From the NCBI RefSeq assembly GCF_003352915.1, contig NZ_CP022314.1, forward strand, positions 2,701,272 through 2,765,271: DNA of 64,000 nt, written 5' to 3'. Origin of the DNA: Arthrobacter sp. PM3 (GTDB taxonomy: Bacteria > Actinomycetota > Actinomycetes > Actinomycetales > Micrococcaceae). Positions 27,446-35,688 of the stretch are shown in pieces (position 1 is the first letter of the stretch; each line of letters starts with the position of its first letter). Both the position numbers and the translations under genes were made by a program. The notes below the pieces were generated by a model. It was not told the origin of the DNA, did not search any database, and was given only the letters and a program-made list of their open reading frames with translations.

Positions 27446-28195
27446 ATGGAGTTCATTAACGAGGCCGTGCTCCATGCCGCGGGTCAGTGGTGGATCTACC
27501 CCCTCCTGCTGGTCTTCTTCTTCGTGGACGGCTTCGCGATGGTGGTCCCCAGCGAGACCCTCATCGTTGCCCTTTCGGCGTACTCCGTGCACAGCGGCCA
27601 GCCCAACCTCTGGATCCTGGGGCTCACGGCACTCGTCGGGGCGATGGCCGGCGACAACATGGCGTACCTGCTCGGCCGGAAGATCGGCCTGGAACGGTTC
27701 CGCTGGATGCGGAAGCCCAAGGTCCAGAAGGTTTTCGCCTGGGCACACTATGAGCTCGAAAAGCGCGGCGCCGTCCTGATCTTCACGGCCCGCTACATCC
27801 CGTGGGGCCGCGTGGCCGTCAACTACGTGGCGGGAACGACGGCGTTTCCGCACCGGAGATTCTTCTTCCTGGACGCTTTCGCCTGCCTGACGTGGGTCGC
27901 CTATTCGATCGGCATTGGCCTGCTGGCCAGTTCCTTCCCGTGGCTGCACCACAACCCGCTGCTCAGCGCCGGGATCGCCGTGGTGTTCGCGATCGTGCTC
28001 GGGGTCCTCATCGACCACCTGCTGCGCTGGTGGCACAAGCGCCTGGGGCGCCACGACACGCGCCCGGACCGGACCGCGGAAGCGCCCGCCCCGGAACATG
28101 CGGCCCAGGGGCACGCTACCCAGGGGCACGCTACCCAGGGGCACGGCGCGATGCTGGCCGGCCCGGGCTCTGAAGCCGGAGCCTCCGGAAAGTAG
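27446..28195 (+). CDS. DedA-family membrane protein (second of a tandem pair) with a His-rich tail
   Basis: 249 residues. It keeps the DedA pattern, with VVPSE in place of PPIPSE and TARYIPWGRVAVNYVAGTT as the conserved Arg block. The C-terminal 35 residues are hydrophilic and contain a short tandem HATQG repeat encoded by a 15-bp DNA repeat. AGGAG lies 10 bases before ATG 27446; upstream in-frame codons are not conserved. Tandem duplication with the preceding gene is old, as the two proteins share only the motif regions. Confidence 0.9.
   Translation: MEFINEAVLHAAGQWWIYPLLLVFFFVDGFAMVVPSETLIVALSAYSVHSGQPNLWILGLTALVGAMAGDNMAYLLGRKIGLERFRWMRKPKVQKVFAWAHYELEKRGAVLIFTARYIPWGRVAVNYVAGTTAFPHRRFFFLDAFACLTWVAYSIGIGLLASSFPWLHHNPLLSAGIAVVFAIVLGVLIDHLLRWWHKRLGRHDTRPDRTAEAPAPEHAAQGHATQGHATQGHGAMLAGPGSEAGASGK
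28106..28145 (+). repeat. 15-bp tandem microrepeat inside dedA-2
   Basis: The unit CAGGGGCACGCTACC occurs about 2.7 times and encodes QGHAT copies in the protein tail. In-frame repeats of this kind can change copy number by slippage. Confidence 0.9.
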
Positions 28196-28215
28196 CATCC
28201 GGCGCCCCGCGACCC

Positions 28216-28221
28216 TATGGT
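28216..28221 (+). promoter_or_regulatory. -10 box TATGGT before add
   Basis: TATGGT ends six bases before GTG 28228; there is no Shine-Dalgarno sequence, so the add mRNA is probably leaderless. Confidence 0.5.
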
Positions 28222-28227
28222 TGGAAC

Positions 28228-29397
28228 GTGACTGAGACTATTCCTGACGCTGCCCCTGACCTCGACTTCGACCTGAAGGTCCTCCCCAAGGTTTCCCTTC
28301 ACGACCACCTGGACGGCGGCCTGCGCCCGGCCACCATCATTGAACTGGCCGAGACCGTCGGGCACACGCTGCCCTCGACCGATCCCGTCGCCCTGGGGGA
28401 GTGGTTCCGGGAATCCGCCGATTCCGGTTCGCTGGTGCGCTACCTGGAAACCTTTGACCACACCATCGCCGTGATGCAGACCAAGGAAGGCCTGTTCCGC
28501 GTCGCCAAGGAATTCGTCGAGGACCTGGCCGACGACGGCGTCGTGTACGGCGAAGTTCGTTGGGCCCCCGAGCAGCACCTGCAGAAGGGCCTCAGCCTGG
28601 ATGAGGTCGTGGAGGCCGTCCAGGCCGGACTCGACGCCGGCGTGGACGCCGTTGCCGAAACCGGCCGCGACATCCAGGTGGGCCAGCTCATCACCGCCAT
28701 GCGCCACGCCGACCGCGGCCAGGAAATCGCCGAACTCGCAGTCCGCCACCGGAACCGGGGCGCGGTGGGCTTTGACATTGCCGGCGCCGAGGACGGCTTC
28801 CTGCCCGCCCGCTTCCGGGACGCGTTCACGTACCTCGCCCAGCACAACTTCCCGGCCACCGTGCACGCCGGCGAGGCCGCCGGCCTGGACAGCATCCAGT
28901 CCGCCCTGGTGGACGGCCGCGCCCTGCGCCTGGGCCACGGCGTGCGGATCGCCGAGGACATCTCAATCGAATTCGAAGAGGTCGACGAGGCCTGGGAGGA
29001 CTCCGAAGGCTTCGGCGAGGAAGTCAGCGACACCATCGGCATGGTGACCCTGGGCGAGCTCGCCAGCTGGGTGCGGGACCGCGGCATCGCCCTGGAGATC
29101 TGCCCGTCCTCGAACCTGCAGACGGGCGCCATCTCCGGCTTCGGTGAAGGGATCGAAAGCCACCCGCTGGACATGCTCTACCAGCTGGGCTTCAACGTCA
29201 CCATCAACACCGACAACCGCCTGATGAGCGGCGTGACCCTCACCGACGAGTTCGAACTTCTGGTCGAGACCTTCGACTACGACCTCGACGACCTGCTGGA
29301 GCTCACCCTCAACGCCGCCGAGGCCGCCTTCCTCCCGCTGGAGGAGAAAGAAGCGCTGGTCGAATACATCAACGAGGCCTACGCCGACCTTGGCTAA
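28228..29397 (+). CDS. add: Adenosine deaminase
   Basis: Zinc hydrolase that converts adenosine and deoxyadenosine to inosine forms. 389 residues. The HxH zinc motif is H25-D26-H27 in SLHDHLDGG; HAGEAAG supplies a zinc His and the catalytic Glu; GHGVRI and NTDN provide the remaining His and Asp. An acidic insertion (EFEEVDEAWEDSEGFGEE) between the latter two motifs is longer than in many bacterial enzymes. It is a functional partner of the nearby nucleoside importer but has its own promoter. mazG overlaps its end by eight bases. Confidence 0.94.
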   Translation: MTETIPDAAPDLDFDLKVLPKVSLHDHLDGGLRPATIIELAETVGHTLPSTDPVALGEWFRESADSGSLVRYLETFDHTIAVMQTKEGLFRVAKEFVEDLADDGVVYGEVRWAPEQHLQKGLSLDEVVEAVQAGLDAGVDAVAETGRDIQVGQLITAMRHADRGQEIAELAVRHRNRGAVGFDIAGAEDGFLPARFRDAFTYLAQHNFPATVHAGEAAGLDSIQSALVDGRALRLGHGVRIAEDISIEFEEVDEAWEDSEGFGEEVSDTIGMVTLGELASWVRDRGIALEICPSSNLQTGAISGFGEGIESHPLDMLYQLGFNVTINTDNRLMSGVTLTDEFELLVETFDYDLDDLLELTLNAAEAAFLPLEEKEALVEYINEAYADLG

Positions 29398-30088
29398 CGA
29401 GGACCCGACACCCGTCCGGGGGCAGCCCGTGCCCGCGGCAGCGGAGCTCGTCTCCGTCATTGCCGCCCTGCGCGAGCACTGCCCCTGGATGGGTGCCCTC
29501 ACCCACGAGTCCCTCGTCGAGTATCTCCTCGAGGAGGCCTACGAGGTGGCCGAAACCATCGAGACGGGCGGCGGCGACACCGAGCTCAAGTCCGAGCTCG
29601 GTGACGTGCTGCTCCAGGTGGTCCTGCACGCCCGGCTCGCCGAGGAGCGCGGCGCCTTCGACCTCGACGACGTCGCGCGCTCCCTCAGCGCCAAGATGAT
29701 CCGGCGGAACCCGCACGTGTTCCGCCCCGACGGCTCCCTGCAGGATTCCTTCCCGGCAACGGTCGAGGAAATCGTCCTGACCTGGGACGCCGTCAAGAAA
29801 GCCGAAAAACCCGACCGCGGCCACGCCTTCGACGGGGTTCCCGCGGCGCTTCCCGCGCTTGCCCGCGCCCAGAAACTCCTGGACCGTGCCGAACGCGCCG
29901 GCCTGCCCGCGGCCGCGGCCGGCACCAATGCGGCCGGCACCGCCGTCGGGATCCCCGGCACCGAAGACGAACTCGGTGAGCTGCTGTTCGGGATCGCGGC
30001 CGGCGCCCGGGCGCACGGGCTCGACGCCGAACGCGCCCTGCGCGGCGCCCTGCGCCGCTTCCAGGACAGCCACGGCCCCACGCCGTAG
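29390..30088 (+). CDS. mazG: MazG-family nucleoside triphosphate pyrophosphohydrolase
   Basis: 232 residues, all-alpha NTP pyrophosphatase fold. The first domain has CPW, LEEAYEVAETIE and ELGDVLLQVVLHA, the ExxE...ExxD metal-binding pattern; the second domain is shortened and lower in conservation (DELGELLFGIAA). The family removes aberrant or excess (d)NTPs. TTG 29390 overlaps the add stop and suits translational coupling. In mycobacteria mazG also sits just before eno, which supports the call. Confidence 0.9.
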   Translation: MANEDPTPVRGQPVPAAAELVSVIAALREHCPWMGALTHESLVEYLLEEAYEVAETIETGGGDTELKSELGDVLLQVVLHARLAEERGAFDLDDVARSLSAKMIRRNPHVFRPDGSLQDSFPATVEEIVLTWDAVKKAEKPDRGHAFDGVPAALPALARAQKLLDRAERAGLPAAAAGTNAAGTAVGIPGTEDELGELLFGIAAGARAHGLDAERALRGALRRFQDSHGPTP

Positions 30089-30237
30089 CAACAGCAGTGC
30101 CGGCCCCGCGTCGGCGGCACTATAGCGCCGGGATTCTGGAACCAGCATCATGACGTCCGGGGTTTGGATAGGTTTCCGTAACCTCCGCCACTCTCGACTA
30201 GGCTAGTAGCGACGACGACGTCGGTCTTTCCGTCTGA

Positions 30238-31581
<1,344 letters not shown>

Positions 31582-31600
31582 TTAGCCGCTAAAACCGGTG

Positions 31601-31645
31601 ACCGGTGGCTATGGTTGAAAGACCATGGCCACCGGTTCTGTTTTT
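31601..31645 (+). terminator. Intrinsic terminator after eno
   Basis: A 15-bp stem (31601-31615 with 31622-31636, one G-T pair), a six-base loop and then TCTGTTTTT. One of the clearest terminators in the window. Confidence 0.93.
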
Positions 31646-31667
31646 GGTCCGCTGTTGAAGGAGTGAC

Positions 31668-32399
31668 ATGGCTACCCGACGCCCCAATGTTCCCCGGGCT
31701 ACGCCCGCGGCGCCCAAGGCGGCCACGCCGCCGGCGGACGCCGGCACGGGGCCGGCAGGCGACGGCGGCGACGTGATCCGGGCGGACTTCGGCGGCGCGA
31801 AGGCATCGGCAGCAAAGCCGCCGACATCGGCAGGGGCAGCGGCCCCTGGGGCGGCCAAACCCGGACCCCGGTCTCCGGCGTCGGGCACCCCGGCCCCCGG
31901 CAAGCGCCGCCCGGCAGCAGCGCCGGGAACCAGGCCGGCACCCGGAAAAGCCGGCGGAAAGCCCGCCCGCCGCCCGGCCGCGGGGGACGCCGGCGACTCG
32001 CTCGATCCCGTCCCCGCCAAGGCATTCTCCGGCAGGCTGCTGGCCCTCGGCGTCGTCATGGTCGCCATCACGATCCTGCTTGCCCCGACCGTGAAGATAT
32101 TCCTCGACAAGCGCGCCGAGATCGCGGCCCTGCAGGCGGATATCGCGGCCAAGCAGGCCAAGCAGGAGGACCTCAAACGCCAGGTGTCGCGGTGGCAGGA
32201 TCCCAACTACGTCAAGCAGCAGGCCCGCGACCGCATTAACATGGTTATGCCCGGAGAGACGGGCTACTGGGTCTTCGGCAGCGATCTTCCTGCCGCTCAG
32301 GCCAGTGGCTCGGCAGGGGCAGCAACAGCACAAGACCCGGCCAACCTGCCGTGGGTGGACGCCCTGTGGGAGTCCATCCGGCGATCGGCAACAGACTAG
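31668..32399 (+). CDS. ftsB: Septum formation initiator family protein (FtsB/DivIC)
   Basis: 243-residue bitopic divisome protein. Residues 1-118 are a disordered Pro/Ala/Lys-rich cytoplasmic tail, far longer than in E. coli FtsB; the single membrane segment is at about 122-142, followed by a coiled coil (144-175) and the conserved DPNYVKQQARDRINMVMPGE block. GAAGGAG precedes ATG 31668. The order eno-ftsB-DUF501-ppx is shared with mycobacteria. It has no obvious promoter after the eno terminator apart from readthrough. Confidence 0.93.
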   Translation: MATRRPNVPRATPAAPKAATPPADAGTGPAGDGGDVIRADFGGAKASAAKPPTSAGAAAPGAAKPGPRSPASGTPAPGKRRPAAAPGTRPAPGKAGGKPARRPAAGDAGDSLDPVPAKAFSGRLLALGVVMVAITILLAPTVKIFLDKRAEIAALQADIAAKQAKQEDLKRQVSRWQDPNYVKQQARDRINMVMPGETGYWVFGSDLPAAQASGSAGAATAQDPANLPWVDALWESIRRSATD

Positions 32400-32466
32400 G
32401 AGCGGCGCCCGCCGCCGCGGTTGTCCCGCAGGCAACCGCAGACCAGGGCAGGAAGGTGCCACTCCC

Positions 32467-33186
32467 GTGGACCAGAACCGAGTGGACCAGAACCAGGAAC
32501 ACACAGTGCCGGAAAATACAGTGCCGGAAAATACAGCGCAGGCGTCCCGCCGGCCGTCCCCACACGACCTCGAGGTCCTCAGCCGCCAGCTGGGCCGGCC
32601 GGTGCGGGACGTCGTCGAAATCCCGGCCCGCTGCGCGTGCGGCAACCCGCTCGTGGCGGCCACCTCGCCGCGGCTCAGCAACGGCACGCCGTTCCCCACT
32701 ACGTTCTACCTCACGCATCCGGTGATCACGTCCGCGGTGTCACGGCTGGAAGCGGCCGGGCTGATGAACGAGATGAACGACCGGCTCGCCGCCGACGCCG
32801 GCCTCGCCGCCCGCTACCGCGACGCCCACGAGGCCTACCTGGCCTCCCGCGCCGAAATCGGCGCGCGCTCCGGCACCGGCGCCGTCCCGGAGATTGACGG
32901 CATCTCCGCCGGGGGCATGCCGACCCGCGTCAAGTGCCTGCACGTCCTGGTGGGCCATTCGCTGGCCGCCGGGGCCGGCGTGAACCCGCTTGGCGACGAG
33001 GCCATCGCGGCCATCGCCGAGTGGTGGACCGCGGACCGCTGCTATTGCGACGGCGCCTGGGACACCGGGGGAGAGGCCCCTTCCCGGGACCTCAGCCGCC
33101 ACGGGCCGCAGGGCCTGCCCGAGATCGTGGGACGTCCCGCCCCCGTGCGCAAGTCCCGCACCGCCGGTACGGAGGACGTAAAGTGA
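32467..33186 (+). CDS. DUF501 family protein
   Basis: 239 residues; the DUF501 core runs from about residue 35 (DLEVLSRQLGRPVRDVVEIPARC) to the end and contains the CACGNP, FPTTFYLTHP, RVKCLHVLVGHSLAAG and YCDGAWDTGG segments with several conserved cysteines and histidines. Function unknown; the gene is nearly always between ftsB and ppx in actinobacteria. The start is uncertain: GTG 32467 has GGAAGG upstream, but GTG 32482 is also possible because the first 30 codons are short repeats. The stop overlaps the ppx GTG. Confidence 0.88.
   Translation: MDQNRVDQNQEHTVPENTVPENTAQASRRPSPHDLEVLSRQLGRPVRDVVEIPARCACGNPLVAATSPRLSNGTPFPTTFYLTHPVITSAVSRLEAAGLMNEMNDRLAADAGLAARYRDAHEAYLASRAEIGARSGTGAVPEIDGISAGGMPTRVKCLHVLVGHSLAAGAGVNPLGDEAIAAIAEWWTADRCYCDGAWDTGGEAPSRDLSRHGPQGLPEIVGRPAPVRKSRTAGTEDVK
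32468..32533 (+). repeat. Two 15-bp duplications at the 5' end of the DUF501 gene
   Basis: TGGACCAGAACC occurs twice 15 bases apart (32468 and 32483), and CAGTGCCGGAAAATA occurs twice in tandem (32504-32533). Both keep the reading frame and duplicate five residues. Confidence 0.9.
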
Positions 33187-34142
33187 CCCGCGTTGCGGCA
33201 GTGGACTGCGGCACCAACTCGATCCGCCTGCTGATCGCAGATATAGAAACAGAGGCCACCGCCGCCCGGCCCGCCCCGCGGCTGAGCGACATCGTGCGCG
33301 AAATGCGCGTCGTCCGGCTCGGCCAGGGTGTGGACTCCACCGGCGAACTTGCCCAGGAAGCCCTCGAGCGCACCTTCGCGGCAACCCGGGACTACGCCGC
33401 CCTCATCCGCGGGCACGGCGCCGAAAAAGTGCGTTTCGTAGCCACCTCGGCCACCCGAGACGCCAGCAACCGCCAGGTCTTCGTCGACGGCATCCGCGGC
33501 ATCCTCGGCGTCGAACCCGAGGTCATCACCGGCGACGAGGAAGCCGCGCTGTCCTTCGCCGGCGCCAGCAGCGTCCTGCCCTCCCGCGGCGCCGACCCCG
33601 TGCTGGTGGTGGACCTCGGCGGCGGCAGCACCGAGTTCGTGCTCGGCAACGCCGACGGCGTCATCGCCGCCCGCTCGGTCGACGTCGGCTGCGTCCGGAT
33701 GACCGAACGGCACCTGCGCGCGGACCCGCCCACCGCGGAACAGATCGCGGCTGCGGAGGCCGACGTCGACGCTGCCATCGCCGAGGCGGCACGGACCGTG
33801 CCGCTGGACCGCGCCACCGCCGTCGTCGGCGTCGCCGGCTCCGTCACCACGATCACCGCGCACGCGCTGCGCCTGCCGGAGTACTCGCCGGCCGCGATCC
33901 ACGGCACCGAACTGGACCTGGAAGCGGTGCGGAAAGCCTGCACCGAACTGCTGGACATGACCCGGGCCGAACGCGCGGCCCTGCCGTACATGCACCCGGG
34001 CCGGGTGGACGTCATCGGGGCCGGCGGCCTCGTGTGGCGCCGGGTCCTGCAGCGCCTGGCCGAGGCCACGGCCGGCCGCATCACCACGGCGGTGACCAGC
34101 GAACACGATATTCTTGACGGAATTGCCCTCAGCATCAGCTAA
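33183..34142 (+). CDS. ppx: Exopolyphosphatase / pppGpp phosphatase family protein
   Basis: 319 residues of the ASKHA-fold Ppx/GppA family. VAAVDCGTNSIRLLIADI is the first phosphate loop, TSATRDASN and VITGDEEAALSF are core motifs, and VVDLGGGSTEF is the second loop. It lacks the C-terminal HD-like domain of E. coli Ppx, so it is the short form, as in mycobacterial Ppx homologues. GTG 33183 overlaps the DUF501 stop. Substrate preference (polyphosphate or pppGpp) is not readable from sequence. Confidence 0.93.
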   Translation: MTRVAAVDCGTNSIRLLIADIETEATAARPAPRLSDIVREMRVVRLGQGVDSTGELAQEALERTFAATRDYAALIRGHGAEKVRFVATSATRDASNRQVFVDGIRGILGVEPEVITGDEEAALSFAGASSVLPSRGADPVLVVDLGGGSTEFVLGNADGVIAARSVDVGCVRMTERHLRADPPTAEQIAAAEADVDAAIAEAARTVPLDRATAVVGVAGSVTTITAHALRLPEYSPAAIHGTELDLEAVRKACTELLDMTRAERAALPYMHPGRVDVIGAGGLVWRRVLQRLAEATAGRITTAVTSEHDILDGIALSIS

Positions 34143-34237
34143 TTTTGACCGCGATGTTATGCATCAGCCGGTGTGCACCAGCCGTTGTGTACCGACACCG
34201 TGCTTGTGCCGCTGGCGCTTGCGCCGATAGGACCTGT

Positions 34238-35650
34238 ATGACCAGAGCAACAGCCCGGCGCCGCCGGACCGCCTCCGCGTTGATGGCCTTGGCCCTTGCC
34301 GGCGGCACCGCCTCGGCCGCCCTCACGGCTGCCCCGGCCGCCTACGCCGACTCCTGGCGGGACAAGGAGTACTGGCTCGCCGAATCCGGCATCACCAAAG
34401 CCTGGGACGTGTCCAAGGGCGCCGGCGTCAAGGTCGCCGTAATCGACAGCGGCGTGGACGGCGCGCACCCGGATCTGGCGGGCGTGCTCGCCGGAGGCAC
34501 GGACATCTCCGGCGCCGGAAGCCCCAACGGGCAGGAAAGCATCGGGGCCAAGCCCGAGCACGGGACCCTGGTGGCCACCATGCTTGCCGGGCGCGGGCAC
34601 CAGCCCGCCGGGTCCACGGCCAAACCGACGGCCAGCGCCTCCGGCCCTGCAGCGGGCGCTGCCGTCGGACCCGACGGGATCGTCGGCGTCGCCCCGGAGG
34701 CCCGGATCCTGTCCGTCTCCACCTGGCTGGGGTCCGCCAACCCGGGCGGCAAAACCGACCAGGACCAAATCCCGGAGGCCGTGCGCTGGGCCGTGGACAA
34801 CGGCGCCCGCGTCATCAACATCTCCCTTGGCAGCACCTCGCCGGAATGGCCGCAGAGCTGGGACGCGGCATTCCTCTACGCCGAACAAAAGGACGTCGTG
34901 ATCGTCGCCGCCGCGGGCAACCGGGTGGGCGGCAACATCCAGGTCGGGGCCCCGGCCACCATCCCCGGGGTGCTGACCGTCGCGGGCCTGGACCGGACGG
35001 GGACGGCGAGCATCGACTCCTCGTCCCAGGGCATCAGCATCGGCGTTGCCGCACCCGCCGAGGGCCTGGTCGGCGGGATGCCCGCCGGCGGCTACGCCGA
35101 GTGGGCAGGAACCTCCGGCGCCACCCCCATCGTCGCCGGCGTCGCCGCCCTCATCCGCTCCAAGTGGCCCGAGATGTCCGCGAGCCAGGTCATCAACAGG
35201 ATTGTCAGCACGGCCAAGGACGCCGGGGCCCCGGGGAAGGACCCGCTGTACGGCTTCGGCGTGCTCGACGCCGAAGCCGCCCTCAAAGCCGACGTCCCGG
35301 AAACCAAGGTCAACCCGCTGGGCTCCATTTCCGACTGGATCAGGGTCCAGCGGCGCGGGAACCCTGCCACGACGGCGCCGGCCGCCGCGCCCTCGCCCCC
35401 GAGCGCCGAGCCCACCCTGCCCGAGGCGACCGTGCCGGTCGCGGAGAAACCCTCGCAGCTGGACAGCGCCGTGCCGGCCGCCGTCGTGCTCGGCTTCGGC
35501 CTGCTGTTCGTCGGTATCATCGCCGGGGCCGCCGTGCAGTTGCGTGCCGCGATGCGCACCCCGCCGACGGACACCCGGGGCGGGTCGGAGGGCCCGGGCG
35601 GGGCCGGTTCGGGGACCGCGGATTCATTGGATTCCAGCAGCCAGTCATAG
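34238..35650 (+). CDS. S8 (subtilisin-like) serine protease, mycosin-like, membrane anchored
   Basis: 470 residues. Signal peptide (residues 1-37), then the catalytic triad D70 (VIDSGVDGAHPDL), H108 (EHGTLVATMLAG) and S293 (GTSGATP), with oxyanion N228 (AAAGNRVG). A Pro-rich linker and one C-terminal membrane segment (VVLGFGLLFVGIIAGAAVQL) follow, the architecture of type VII secretion mycosins. An insertion after H108 is Ala/Ser/Pro-rich. No ESX genes are near. ATG 34238 is chosen because it starts the signal peptide; the frame is open 93 bases further upstream without conserved sequence. Confidence 0.9.
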   Translation: MTRATARRRRTASALMALALAGGTASAALTAAPAAYADSWRDKEYWLAESGITKAWDVSKGAGVKVAVIDSGVDGAHPDLAGVLAGGTDISGAGSPNGQESIGAKPEHGTLVATMLAGRGHQPAGSTAKPTASASGPAAGAAVGPDGIVGVAPEARILSVSTWLGSANPGGKTDQDQIPEAVRWAVDNGARVINISLGSTSPEWPQSWDAAFLYAEQKDVVIVAAAGNRVGGNIQVGAPATIPGVLTVAGLDRTGTASIDSSSQGISIGVAAPAEGLVGGMPAGGYAEWAGTSGATPIVAGVAALIRSKWPEMSASQVINRIVSTAKDAGAPGKDPLYGFGVLDAEAALKADVPETKVNPLGSISDWIRVQRRGNPATTAPAAAPSPPSAEPTLPEATVPVAEKPSQLDSAVPAAVVLGFGLLFVGIIAGAAVQLRAAMRTPPTDTRGGSEGPGGAGSGTADSLDSSSQS

Positions 35651-35651
35651 T

Positions 35652-35669
35652 TAGTGAAGGTTTTCACAA
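35652..35669 (+). promoter_or_regulatory. Rex-like operator in the ndh promoter
   Basis: TAGTGAAGGTTTTCACAA matches the Rex consensus TTGTGAAnnnnTTCACAA at every defined position but the second. It is part of a longer dyad whose arms are 11 bp with one mismatch. It covers the expected -35 region of the -10 box at 35677-35682, so a bound repressor would block RNA polymerase. Rex responds to NADH/NAD+ and controls ndh genes in other Gram-positives. Confidence 0.7.
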
Positions 35670-35676
35670 ACTACTG

Positions 35677-35682
35677 TATTCT
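35677..35682 (+). promoter_or_regulatory. -10 box TATTCT before ndh
   Basis: TATTCT ends six bases before ATG 35689 with no ribosome-binding site, indicating a leaderless mRNA. Confidence 0.55.
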
Positions 35683-35688
35683 TGACGC

